Notes under the pieces: generated by a model
Database searches by the model: none
Seen by the model: the letters and a program-made list of their open reading frames with translations, nothing else
Told to the model about the DNA's origin: nothing
Made by a program: the position numbers and the translations under genes
NCBI GenBank assembly: GCA_033557465.1
Contig: CM066031.1
Location: 1,065,078,444 to 1,065,142,443, forward strand
Direction of reading: 5' to 3'
Length of the DNA: 64,000 nucleotides
From: Ichthyophis bannanicus
Lineage: Eukaryota; Chordata; Amphibia; Gymnophiona; Ichthyophiidae
Part shown: positions 35,228 through 44,658 of the stretch, piece after piece
Layout: the number at the start of each line of letters is the position of its first letter
How positions within the stretch are numbered: the first letter of the stretch is position 1

Positions 35228-36370
35228 CTAACTGTACCATGCGAAGGCAACTGGCCTGGGGGAGATAGGCCCTTTTCTGGTATACAGCAAAGCTCCTATG
35301 AACTCTAGAAACTGAGTTGGAGTTAGACTGGATTTTGGGATGTTTATGACCAGACCCAAATACTGAAGGATACGCATTGTGCAAGATAGAGAAGTTCTGG
35401 CCTCTGACTCTGATGGGGCTCGAATGAGCCAGTCATCTAAGTAGGGGAAGACGAATATTCCTAGAGTGTGAAGAAATACTGCTACCACAGCCATGCATTT
35501 CGTGAACACCCTTGGTGCTGAGGCCAGGCCAAAAGGAAGCACCCTGTATTGGTAGTGCTTTCCCTGAAAAAGGAACCAAAGAAATTTTCTGTGAGTTGGA
35601 TGGATGAGAACATGAGTGTACGCATCCTTGAGATCTAGAGAACAAAGTCAATCCTGACTCTGAAGGTATGGCAGCAGGGTTCCCAGAGAAATCATCTTGA
35701 ATTTCTCCTTGACCAGGAATTTGTTCAATTCTCTGAGATCCAAAATGGGTCTGTGTCCTCCTGTTTTCTTTGGGATAAGGAAATAGGGGGAATAAAACCC
35801 TGTACCCTGTTGAAGAATGGGTACCTCTTCTATTGCCCCTTGGGCAAGAAGCATGGTGACCTCTTGATCTAACAGGTTGATGAGAGAAGTCTAAGAATTG
35901 AACTGTCTTACCATTGTAGGAGGGGGCAAGCGGAGGAAGTGAAGCTTGTACCCCTCTTTTATAATGGAAGGAGTCCAATGTTCTGCTGTTATTTGCCCCC
36001 ATCTGGGGGCAAAGTGGCACAACCTTCCTGGAATGGTGGAAGGTTCTGGTCCACTGAGGGCCAGGAAGGCTAAGTTCTCTAGATGGAAGTCAAAGGTCTT
36101 GTGGAGGCTGAGACTGCTGAGACAGTTGAGGCTTAGCAGTCTTTGCTTTCCTTTGTTTGGTTGGTTGCTGACTCTTCCGGACAGGCTGACCTGCAGAACA
36201 TCCCTGCTGATAAGAGGGATAAAACCTCTTCTTTTTGGAAAAGAATGTTTTTTTGAAAGATTTCTTTCTTGCAGGGTCAGCTGTGGCTTTGGATAACCTA
36301 TCCAAAGTGGAGTTATCAGCATCCAACTCATTGGCCTTTTCTTGCCAATTTTTGCCGAATAGATTTTCAC
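35228..36370 (-). pseudogene. DIRS-1 reverse transcriptase relic
   Basis: One frame runs from 36370 to 35228 with stops at 35891 and 35648. Motifs in order: 'YSPYFLIPKKTGGHRPILDL' (block 1-2), 'CSLDLKDAYTHVLIHP' (block A Asp), 'YRVLPFGLASAPRVFTK' (block B) and 'FPYLDDWLIRAPSE' (block C, YLDD at 35432-35443). The stop at 35648 is a TGA where related elements have Trp, so a TGG-to-TGA change is the simple explanation. The N-terminal part overlaps the end of gag in another frame, as is usual in DIRS. Confidence 0.88.
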
Positions 36371-37712
36371 CTGTACAAGGAATATTGCTCAGTTTGTCGT
36401 GCACCCAGAGCTCCAAATCGGATGCCTGAAGCCAGGCAATTCTACGTGCACCTATGGCAATGGCAGAGGTTCTGCTTATGCACTCAAAACAGTCAAAAGC
36501 TGCACGATTAACAAATTTAGAAACATCCTGGGCATGTTTAACCAGTGTGAGAAAATCCTGCCTCTTATCTTCAGGAAGAAGAGGGCTCAAAACCTCTAAA
36601 TCCCCTGTGACTTCCTTATGGAACATTCCCATATATAAAATATAGGAAGTGATCCTGGCAGAAAGCATGGAAGCCTGGAAGGTACGACGTCCAAAGGCAT
36701 CTAATGTTCTATACTCACGTCCTGGAGGATTAGAGGCATGCCTCCTTGCACTCTTCATCCTTCTTATAGCTGACTCCACAACAATAGAGTGGTGAGGCAG
36801 TTGAGTCTTCTGGTAACCAGGACATGGAGGAACCCGATACATGGCATCCAGTCGACGGGAGTGAGGTGAGGTGGTCAGGGGGGTTTCCCACATTCTTAAC
36901 ATGAGATCATGTAAGATCTCATGGATAGGCAAGGTAGTTGCCTCTTTAGGAGCTTTGGGATATTGCAGAATCTCCAACTCCTTTGCCCTGGGCTCTGTCT
37001 CAGGAGCCACAGTAATGGACAGACCTCGAGCCACCTCCCTGATAAAATCCTGAAAGGAGATATCTTCTGGAGGAGACATCCTCCGTTTGGGAGAGGAAGG
37101 CTCCTCTGGGAGAAGTATCCCGGTACCGACAGAACTGTCAGAATCTTCAGAGTCCTCCGAGGATTCAAAGTACCTTTTGTCCGGATGCTCCTGTAGAGCA
37201 CGATACCTATACCGACTGAAGTCGGTAGCGGGGGGAATCGGTACTGGTGTATCGGTACTGGGGGACATGGCTTGACTGGGTGCCGGCAATGCGGACACCG
37301 ATGTCTATGCTGGAGCCAGTGCCGGTACCGGTTGAACTGTCTGACGAGGTTCCGAGGGCGTCGATGCCACAAGGAGAGCCGCCAGACTGCGTTCAATAAC
37401 CAGGAACCTCTGGTCTATCGATGCTGCCGATGCTTGGGTATCGGTACCGGAGAATATCGCCGGTACCCCAGAGCATGGCACCAGTAGTTCTGCCGAGGTT
37501 GAGGCCTCGAGAACATCCTGGAGCCCCGATAATGCTTTGGAAGCCAAAGCCTCCCGCCAGGGCAATTTTGCCGGTGCAGAACCCTCAAGGGCAACGCCAG
37601 AGGCATCTCGATGCTTGGAAGGAGATCTACCCTTTGAGGACCGGCTGGACTTATGTTTAGTTACCTGAGATCCATGGGAGGAAGACGAAGCCCTGGAAGA
37701 AGTCGATGCCAC
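36090..37712 (-). pseudogene. DIRS-1 gag-like protein, interrupted by one in-frame TAG
   Basis: 37712-37308 and 37298-36090 are in the same frame, separated by TAG at 37305-37307, which gives a protein of about 540 codons. It has a Ser/Lys-rich N-terminus, an acidic stretch ('SSEDSEDSDSS'), a helical middle region ('VESAIRRMKSARRHASNPPG', 'KFVNRAAFDCFECIS') and a basic C-terminus ('KKSFKKTFFSKKKRF'). DIRS first ORFs are thought to encode the nucleic-acid-packaging protein. Assignment rests on position and on resemblance to the protein at 44393-45478. Confidence 0.75.
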
Positions 37713-37722
37713 AGAGGCTGCA

Positions 37723-37930
37723 TCAGAGAAGAAAAAGGGTGCTAAGCTTAGCAGCCCGGTTTTGTCGACCCCTCTTGGACATTATGGCACAAGCCATACA
37801 CTCCGAGATGGAGTAGTCAGGACCTAAACATTTAAGACACCACTCATGGGTGTCGGTGACGGATATAGTACCGCCACACTTGGTGCACTTCTTAAAACCC
37901 AAAGCGGGTTTCTCCATAATGGAGGAAATT
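37723..37930 (-). pseudogene. DIRS-1 gag N-terminus with Cys-rich motif
   Basis: Reads 'KKCTKCGGTISVTD', then 'HEWCLKCLG' and 'ECMACAIMSKR', a CxxC / CxxC / CxxC arrangement that could bind zinc. It is one frame away from the gag stretch that starts at 37712, so a small indel near 37730-37745 separates them. An equivalent Cys-rich start is present in DIRS-2 at 45902. Confidence 0.65.
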
Positions 37931-38149
37931 TTGGGCCTAAGGCCCAAAATGGTGCGTGCACCTAAGGGAGAAAAAATTGGAAAAAAAGAACTAAATATAT
38001 ATATATATATTTTTTTTTTTTTTAAAGAAAGAAGAACTGGCGGTACTGGTATAGCGTCGAGGAAGGCAGACGCGACCACAAAAAAGAAGAAGGAAACATT
38101 TTCTGCGGTGACAGGAACAATGACCTGCTGGCTCCGTGGAAAACAAAGA

Positions 38150-38297
38150 ACTGGAGAGAGGCAGTCGGGAAAGGCTGGAAGGCAGCATGCAGGTGCTGTG
38201 GGATGCTCCCAAAAGCTTTCTAATTGGACACTGGGGAGCGTTCCCACGCAGGCTCCGTCGGTACCGACGATACCCATATGTGAAGACTACATTCCTG
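38150..38297. repeat. DIRS-1 right inverted terminal repeat
   Basis: Complement of 32692-32845 (GCAGGTGCTGTGGGATGCTC, then CAAAAGCTTTCTAATTGG). The outer tip 38298-38313 (GCTTGTTCCTGGAGATA) matches the second half of the internal complementary region. The CR1-C frame resumes directly after it. Confidence 0.85.
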
Positions 38298-38313
38298 CTT
38301 GTTCCTGGAGATA

Positions 38314-39120
38314 TATGAATAGTGGAGTACCCCAGGGATCTGTGCTGGGTCTGCTGCTTCTTAACATATTTGAAAATGACCTGGAAATGTGAATAAATGA
38401 GCAAGGTAATTAAATTTGCAGATGACATGAAATTATTCAAAGTTATTAAAACCTAAAAGGATTGTGAAAAATTGCAAGAGGACCTTGATAAACTGGAAGA
38501 CTGGGCATCCAAATGGCAGATGAAATTTAATGTGGAGAAGAGCAAAGTTATGCACCTAGGAAAGAACCAAACTATGGTTACATGATGCAAGCTTCCACAT
38601 TAGGAACTTCCACCCAGGAAAAAGATTTAGCGTCAATGTGGATAACATGTTGAAACCCTCCATCAAGTGTGCAGCGGCGTCCAAGAAAGCAAATAGAAAC
38701 ATAGTAATCATAAGGAAAGGAATGGAGAATAAAACAAAAGATATTATAATGCCTCTGTATCGTTCCATGGTGTGACAGCACCTTGAATATTGTGTGCAAC
38801 TCTGGTCACCGTATCTTAAAAAGGATATAGCGGAATTAGAAAAGGTACAGAGAAGAGCCACCAAAATGGTAAAGGGGATGGAAGGCTACTCCTATGAAGA
38901 GGGGCTAAAAAGGTTAGGGCTCTTCAACCTGGAAAAGAGACGACTGAGGGGAGATATGATAGAGGTCTATAAATTAATGAATGGAGTAGAATGGGTATAC
39001 ATAGATCGATTGTTTACGCCATCAAAACATTGAAAGACTAGGGGACATGCAATGAAGCTTGAGTGTAACCCTATTTAATACTAATAAGAGAAAATATTTT
39101 TTCACTCAGTGTGTAATCAT
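38314..39120 (+). pseudogene. CR1-C reverse transcriptase and C-terminal part
   Basis: Begins '[20 protein letters not shown]', followed, across indels, by the FADD region ('KFADDMKLFKVIK'), 'KLEDWASKWQMKFNVEKSK' and 'ASKKANRNIVIIRKGMEN'. At 38794-39033 it continues with '[19 protein letters not shown]' and '[19 protein letters not shown]'. It joins the upstream CR1 fragment ending at 32640 and stops where a reversed CR1 is inserted. Confidence 0.8.
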
Positions 39121-39935
39121 AGTATATCATGGCAGATAAAGACCAGTATGGTCCATCTAGTCTGCTCAGCAAGATGGCAAGAGTAGGTGCTCCTGCTGCT
39201 CTGTGCAGGTCACCCCTCCCCATGCCTTTGTTTAGGGGTATACCTACCACTCCGTTTGGGTCACCCCTATTTGTTGAGATAATAGGAGAAAGTTATGTCT
39301 GTTTTGATTTTATCTTGTTACTATAAAGGGATCCACTGTGTCTGTCCCATGCCATTTTGAATTCTGTCACTGTGTTTGCCCTCACCACTTCCATCAGGAG
39401 GGGATTCCAAGCATCCACCACCCTTTCAGTGAAAAAGTATTTCCTGACATTGCCTTTCAGTTTACTCTCTTGCAGCTTCCTGTTACGCCCTCTAGTTTTA
39501 CAGCTTCCCCATCTTTGGAAGAGATTTGTCTGTTCATTAATACTCCTTAAATATTTAAAGTTCTGAATCATATCTCCCCTGTTCCTCCTCTCCTCCAGTG
39601 TGTAAATATTTAGGCCTTCAAGTCTCTTCTCATAAGTCTTCTGATGCAGGCTCCAAATCAATTTGGTTGCCTTCCTCTGAACCGTTTCAAGTCTTTTTAT
39701 ATCCTTTGCAAGATATGGTCTGCAAAACTGACTACAATTTTCCAAGTGAGGCCTCAGCAGCGACTTATACAGTGGCATTAGTACCTCTTCCTTTCTGCTG
39801 GTAATTCTTCTGTATGCAACCCAGCAGCCTTCTGGCTTTTGCCACTGCCTTGTCACACTGTTTCGTCATCTTGAGATCCTCAGAAACAAACAATCACTCC
39901 TTCTCCTGGTCCATGCACACTAACCTCTCACCCAA
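39121..39935 (-). mobile_element. Reversed CR1-clade LINE, 5'-truncated (CR1-D), inside CR1-C
   Basis: The plus strand begins TAGTATATCATGGCAGATAAA, the reversed 3' end shared with 48484-48655. The minus-strand frame 39856-39293 gives 'LMPLYKSLLRPHLENCSQF', 'LETVQRKATKLIWSLHQKTY', 'YTLEERRNRGDMIQNFKYL' and 'KYFFTERVVDAWNPL'. A short RT remnant ('FVSEDLKMTKQCDKAVAKA') continues to 39935. This is a different CR1 subfamily from its host copy. Confidence 0.85.
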
Positions 39936-40210
39936 ACTCTAGAATTCATTATCGGAGGATGTAGTAAAAGCTGTTAATGCAGCTGGATTTAAAAAAGGTT
40001 TGGACCATTTCCTGGAGGAAAGGTCCATACATTATTATTAAAAGGGACACAGGAAATCCATTGCTTGCCCCAATACAAGTATTGTGGAACCTGTGTGTCT
40101 TTTTGGGAACCTGCTAGGTACTTGTGACCTATATTGGCCACTTTTGGAAACAGGATACTTGGCTTGATGGACCTTGGTCTGACCCAGTATGGCATATGTT
40201 ATGTTCTTAA

Positions 40211-40699
40211 AATAAGCACTGTAAAATAAGACCAACTAAATTGAATCTTTTTTTATTGCTTACATCATTGCAAAATGCAACAAAAATTGTCTTCTTATCC
40301 TTTGTTATCTGGTGGTTTCCTAGCAGTATCTTTTAAACAGCTACATTGTTCATCAGTGAAGAAACAATAAAAACAATTCATGTCACTCTGCAATGTACTC
40401 TGCATTTTCATTGATTTTAATCGTTTACATACTAATGGAATGTTGGAAAGAAATTATGTATAAGAGGTTGATAAAACATCTGTCTTTCTGGGGAAACATA
40501 ATTCTCTGAAAATGGAATGGAACCAGATCTGTAATGGAGGGAAAACCAATGAAAATAGCTTAAAAAATGGGCAAGATCGGATGGGTGTTTCAGAGAAAAT
40601 GTCTCCCCAAAAATGGCCCAATATATTTTTGGGGAACTGATACAATGAAATATAGCTGTTAGGGAATTGTTCCTTTCAAAATGCACCTCTCTTCGCCTT
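40211..40699. other. No gene recognised
   Basis: AT-rich, with no frame or repeat assigned. Contains several CAATAAAA/AATAAAAAC phrases. Confidence 0.45.
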
Positions 40700-40915
40700 T
40701 CTTCTCCTGGTTACAAACACAGATAGAGTCAGTACATATACATAAAAACACAAACAGATACATACAGACACACTTGTATACACAGACACACCCTAGACAT
40801 ATGCAGAAACACACACACAGATACACGCACAAAAACATATACAGACATAGAAAGAAATATATAGGAATGGAAACATCAATACACACGTGTGAGCACGCAC
40901 GCACGCACACACACA
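40700..40915. repeat. CA-type microsatellite, left flank of DIRS-2
   Basis: Irregular ACACA/ATACA/GCACGCAC repeats ending CACACACACA at 40915. The same kind of repeat continues on the other side of DIRS-2 (46955-46982), so the DIRS lies inside one microsatellite. Confidence 0.85.
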
Positions 40916-41083
40916 GAAGTAATTAGTCCTTACCTGCTAATTAGTGTTCCTGAAGGAACTCCAGTCCAGTCCCTTTTACTTCTGGGTTGCGCAACCCTTC
41001 CAGCAGCTTGGAGGCTGAGCCCACCATCGTTTTGATGATGGTGTGGTATAAATACCACTGGCACCACCCACAGGCACCAGTAA
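40916..41083. repeat. DIRS-2 left inverted terminal repeat
   Basis: The tip GAAGTAATTAGTCCTTACC is followed by the shared repeat from 40958 (ACTCCAGTCCAGTCCC) through ACCCACAGGCACCAGTA, the complement of 46820-46945. It contains GTGGTATAAATACCAC at about 41041-41056, a palindrome with a TATA box readable on both strands, a likely promoter core. Confidence 0.92.
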
Positions 41084-41370
41084 TCTATTGAAAAAGCAGA
41101 CCTAAGAGATAGCTCTTTAACAACTAAAAAACGCTAGAAACTAACTACACATCAAACTTTTTTTTTTTTTTTAAAGATACGGGGGAAAGGCAGGAAGGAA
41201 GGGAGGAAGGAGAAGGTCTATCCGAGTCCGCCACCGCCTTCACCCGTTGCCTTCCTAGCGGGTCACCCCGCCCTCTGACTTCGGTCCGTTGCATTTCCCT
41301 TTTTTCTTTTTTCTTTTTTTTTTAAAGAGGACTATTGCCCACTGCAAACATCGAACCCGGGTGGGATCAG

Positions 41371-41468
41371 GGACTGGACTGGAGTTCCTTCAGGAACACT
41401 AATTAGCAGGTAAGGACTAATTACTTCTTCCTTATCGTCACTCCAGTCCAGTCCCTTTTACTTCTGGG
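41371..41468. repeat. DIRS-2 internal complementary region
   Basis: The first half (GGACTGGACTGGAGTTCC ... GGACTAATTACTTC) is the complement of the left end. The second half (TTCCTTATCGTCACTCC ... TTTTACTTCTGGG) is the complement of the right end, meeting at about 41425. It equals the complement of the joined ends of a circular copy. The recombinase ORF terminates inside it at 41421. Confidence 0.95.
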
Positions 41469-42476
41469 ATGTATCAGAGCAGTACACCCCTGGGCAGGGT
41501 TCGCCATCCCGGACCGAAGCACTGCATCCCCAAACCTAGCGTCCGCCGTCCTCTGCATGTCCAGCCTGTAGTGCTTGGTAAAAGTATGCAGCGAGGACCA
41601 TGCAGCCGCTTTACAAATGTCCAGCGGCGGGACCAAGCTGTGCTCTGCCCAGGAAGTCACCTGCGCCTGCGTTGAATGCGCGCGGAGACCTACTGGGACC
41701 TGCCTTCCTTTCAGGATATAAGCGGAGGCGATAGCCTCTCTGATCCACCTAGAGATGGAAGCCGGCTCTCCCTTGTGCGGCCCTCCAAATTGAACGAATA
41801 AACGTTCGGACTTTCGAAAAGATGCCATGCGCGAGAGGTAACGCTTCAGTACTCTACGCACGTCCAGGAGATGGAGCCTCCCAGCCTTCCCTTTTTGCCC
41901 TTCTCCAGCGAAGGACGGAAGCGAGACTGTCTGGTTCACATGAAAAGGAGAGATGACCTTGGGCAAGAAGGAAGGGACTGTCCGCAAGACCACCTTATCT
42001 TTAAAGAATGAAAGAAAGGGAGGAAGAGAAGACAGGGCTTGAAGTCCCGAGACACGCCTAGCCGAGCAGATAGCTACCAGAAATACCGTCTTTAGGGTCA
42101 AGTCCTTTAGGGAGGCGCTTCTTCCTGGTTCGAAAGGTTCCCTGGTTAAGGCATTCAACATTAGGTTGAGGTCCCAAGGGGGGATCACCGATCTTTGATG
42201 GGGCCGTAGCCTCCTGACCACTCTTAGGAACCTACTCACATCCGCATGATCTCCTAATGATTTCCCCCGGACTCTTCCCCTATAACAAGAGATGGCCACT
42301 AACTGTACCCGCAGCGAACTAGGAGCTAGACCTTTCTCGAACCCTGCTTGAAGAAATTCCAGAACCTCCGGGACCAAGGCTGCCAGAGGCCTCTTCTGAC
42401 GTTCCGAGCGCCAAGCTTCAAATATGCGCCACACTCTCACATAGGAAAGACAGGTCGAGTGCTTTCGCGCGCTCAA
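41421..42476 (-). CDS. DIRS-2 tyrosine recombinase, full-length frame with catalytic Arg changed
   Basis: 351 residues. The N-terminal SAM-like half runs to about residue 100. The catalytic half follows with 'AICSARRVSGLQAL' (Arg box I, residue 140), 'RAHSTQAQVTSWAEH' (His 267 with Gln 270 where the second catalytic Arg is expected), an 'AAAW' at 290-293 and 'SLHTFTKHYRLDM' (nucleophile Tyr 303). The family integrates circular DNA by strand exchange. CAG in place of an Arg CGG codon is what CpG decay on the other strand would give. Frame otherwise open; the terminal 'DWTGVTIRKK' is encoded by the internal complementary region. Start uncertain. Confidence 0.9.
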   Translation of the reverse strand: MSARKHSTCLSYVRVWRIFEAWRSERQKRPLAALVPEVLEFLQAGFEKGLAPSSLRVQLVAISCYRGRVRGKSLGDHADVSRFLRVVRRLRPHQRSVIPPWDLNLMLNALTREPFEPGRSASLKDLTLKTVFLVAICSARRVSGLQALSSLPPFLSFFKDKVVLRTVPSFLPKVISPFHVNQTVSLPSFAGEGQKGKAGRLHLLDVRRVLKRYLSRMASFRKSERLFVQFGGPHKGEPASISRWIREAIASAYILKGRQVPVGLRAHSTQAQVTSWAEHSLVPPLDICKAAAWSSLHTFTKHYRLDMQRTADARFGDAVLRSGMANPAQGCTALIHPRSKRDWTGVTIRKK

Positions 42477-42485
42477 TAGTCAAAA

Positions 42486-43748
42486 TCACCGAACCTGAGT
42501 AACCTCGTTTGAGGAGCCACGCCCTCTCAATAGCCAGGCTGTAAGCGAGAATCGATGCACGTGAGGCATCCGAAGCGGACCCTGCTGAAGCAGGTTCTCT
42601 CTGCAGGGAAGGCGCCAAGGCCGATCGGTCACCAGTCGCACCAGATCTGCATACCATGGGCGACGAGACCAATCCGGAGCTATAAGAATTACCAAACCTT
42701 GGTGAGCCTCCACTCGCCACAGAACCCTCCCTATGAGAACCCAGGGCGGGAACACATACAGGAGACCCTCCGAGGGCCACTTCTGGACCAGGGCGTCTAA
42801 GCCCTCGGACATTCTCTCTTTCCTGCGACTGAAAAACCGGCTGGCTTTGGCCGTTGCGTACCGTGCCATAAGATCCATGACCGGCATCCCCCAGAGAGCT
42901 ACCACCTGATCGAACACCTCCTGCGCAAGCTCCCATTCTCCTTGGTCTATCTTGAACCTGCTGAGATAATCGGCTGTTACATTTTCCGCCCCGGCCACGT
43001 GCTGCGCCGAAAGAGCCACTAAATGAGCTTCCGCCCACTGCAACAGGCTGTCCGCCTCCTTCTCCAGAGGAGGACTGCTTGTTCCCCCCTGGCGGTTGAT
43101 GTAGGCCACCATAGTGACATTGTCGGAGAGGACGCAGACAGCCCTTTGCCGAACTAAGGACTCCAGAGCTCTGAGTGCCAATGCTACCGCTCGTAGTTCC
43201 AGTCTGTTGATTGACCACTGAGACTCCCTCGGAGACCAGATGCCCTGTGCGAACTGGCCCTTGCAGTGGGCCCCCCAGCCTGCTAAACTTGCATCTGTTG
43301 TCAGCTGAACCCACTGGGGAGGATCGAGGGGCATCCCGCATCCTAAGTTCTTTGGGCACCTCCACCACAGAAGAGCCTTCCTGACCCGGGGAGGACAGTA
43401 GAGCCTCATGGTCAAAGGATGGCACTGATGGGACCAACGCCATAATAAGGCATGCTGAAGAGGTCGCATATGTGCCCTGGCCCACGGTACCACCTCTATC
43501 GCAGCCGCCATGGTACCCAGCAACTGAAGGTAATGCCAGGCGGAGGGGTTTCGTCTTAGTAGAAACTGTGAGATGAGGACTCTCAGATCCCTTAACCTCT
43601 GCTTTGACAGGAAAACTCTTCCTCTCCTGGTGTCGATCTCTTGCGTGGGAATCAACCTGCTCTTTACCCGATTGATGACCCACCCGAACTCCTCCAGGAA
43701 TTCTACCACTCTGGTTGTAACCGAACGACTCTCCGCTTCTGACCGCAC
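42486..43748 (-). CDS. DIRS-2 RT thumb, RNase H and downstream domain (frameshifted from RT)
   Basis: 420 open codons continuing the RT after a one-base shift near 43748. Motifs: 'FGWVINRVKSRLIPTQEI' (RT thumb side); RNase H 'LTTDASLAGWGAH', 'NRLELRAVALALRALE', 'AVCVLSDNVTMVAYINRQGG' and 'AGAENVTADYLSR', giving the D-E-D-D set. Next are 'DLMARYATAKASRFFSRR' and 'VILIAPDWSRRPWYADL', the extra domain of DIRS pol. RNase H removes template RNA during replication. No start of its own is expected; it is the distal part of the pol polyprotein. Confidence 0.9.
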   Translation of the reverse strand: MRSEAESRSVTTRVVEFLEEFGWVINRVKSRLIPTQEIDTRRGRVFLSKQRLRDLRVLISQFLLRRNPSAWHYLQLLGTMAAAIEVVPWARAHMRPLQHALLWRWSHQCHPLTMRLYCPPRVRKALLWWRCPKNLGCGMPLDPPQWVQLTTDASLAGWGAHCKGQFAQGIWSPRESQWSINRLELRAVALALRALESLVRQRAVCVLSDNVTMVAYINRQGGTSSPPLEKEADSLLQWAEAHLVALSAQHVAGAENVTADYLSRFKIDQGEWELAQEVFDQVVALWGMPVMDLMARYATAKASRFFSRRKERMSEGLDALVQKWPSEGLLYVFPPWVLIGRVLWRVEAHQGLVILIAPDWSRRPWYADLVRLVTDRPWRLPCRENLLQQGPLRMPHVHRFSLTAWLLRGRGSSNEVTQVR

Positions 43749-44658
43749 GAATCAGCCAGTCGTCCAGGTAGGGATGCACCAAAATTCCCTCCTTTCAGAG
43801 AGCCATGGCTATCACCACCATCACCTTGGTGAACGTCCTGGGAGCTGTTGCTAGACCAAAGGGTAGGGCTTGGAACTGAAAATGACCTCTTGGTACCGCG
43901 AATCTCAGGAACTGCTGGTGAGAGCTTCGGACCGGGATATGTAAGTATGCTTCCATCAAGTCCAAGGAAGTCAAGAACTCCCCTTGCCTTACAGCCGCAA
44001 TGACCGACTTCAGGGTTTCCATTCGGAAGTGAGGTACCCTGAGACAGCGATTGATTTGCTTCAGGTCCAGCATTGGACGAAAGGAACCCTCTTTCTTTGG
44101 TACCACGAAATAAATTGAGTATCGACCAAACCCGCATTGGTCTTTCGGAACGGGAACCACCGCCCCTAGCTCTATTAGCCTTGACAGCGTAACCTCTATC
44201 GCCACCTTCTTTTCCGGCAGACTGCAGGGAGATTGAATAAAGGCTGGAAGTACCCGCTTTGCGAATTCGAGGGTGTAACCATCTCGGATTACTTCCAAGA
44301 CCCATTGATCGGATGTGACCTGGGACCAGGCGGAAAGAAACTGCCTCAAGCGACCCCCCACCGGCAGGCATCCCGCCCGGACCCCCGGAATCTCATTGCG
44401 GTTTTCTGGGGCCTGAGGAGGAAGAGGGGGAGGCCCCAAAACCTCTACCTGCTCCGCGAAACCCCCTGAAGCTCTGACCCCTAGAGGGGAAATGGCCCCT
44501 AAGAAAGGAGTTTGGTCTGGCTTGACGGAATCTCCGGTAATCCCTTGGCTGATTCCGCAGCGGAGCTGAAGAGCGGCCTTGCTTCGGTCTGTCTTCCAGA
44601 AGCCTACCTCCTTTAGACTCTCCAAGGTCTTTAACCAACTTCTCCAAGTCTTCCCCAA
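43749..44658 (-). pseudogene. DIRS-2 reverse transcriptase, with in-frame TGA before the YLDD block
   Basis: Frame 44658-43795 carries 'YSIYFVVPKKEGSFRPMLDL', 'FLTSLDLMEAYLHIPVRSSH' (block A Asp) and 'FQALPFGLATAPRTFTKVM' (block B), then meets TGA at 43795-43797. In the same frame 'HPYLDDWLIRAVRS' (block C, YLDD at 43760-43771) follows, then the frame shifts by one base near 43748. The codon context CTC TGA AAG suggests a former CGA (Arg), a CpG transition. The N-terminus overlaps gag by about 265 bases in another frame, as is usual for DIRS. Confidence 0.9.

Larger units (their letters stand above)
32641..38313 (-). mobile_element. DIRS-type tyrosine-recombinase retrotransposon (DIRS-1), degenerate
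   Basis: Minus-strand order: right inverted terminal repeat, gag-like region, RT-RNase H, tyrosine recombinase, internal complementary region, left inverted terminal repeat. Boundaries come from the internal complementary region, whose two halves are the complements of the outer ends, and from the interrupted CR1-C. No target duplication is seen, as expected for recombinase-mediated insertion. The terminal repeats differ at roughly 7-8 percent of positions, and every ORF is broken, so the copy is dead and older than DIRS-2. Confidence 0.92.
31640..40210 (+). mobile_element. CR1-clade LINE (CR1-C) split by three later insertions
   Basis: Segments 31640-32112, 32409-32640, 38314-39120 and 39936-40210 read in order as one CR1. 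First come the RT N-terminal blocks ('KNSKSPGPDGIHPRVLREL', 'DLGNYR'), next 'WIRNWLKDRKQRVGLNGQF', and then '[20 protein letters not shown]' immediately after the DIRS. The C-terminal '[18 protein letters not shown]' and '[15 protein letters not shown]' follow, and finally the 3' UTR ending in TATGGCATATGTTATGTTCTTA. Insertions are a foldback element, a DIRS and a reversed CR1. The host copy is older than all three. Confidence 0.85.

Noticed and set aside
42418..43782. 454-codon frame overlapping DIRS-2 pol
   Set aside because: Only its first 20 or so codons (YLDD region) are real RT; the rest is a Gly/Ser-rich out-of-frame reading of the RNase H frame.
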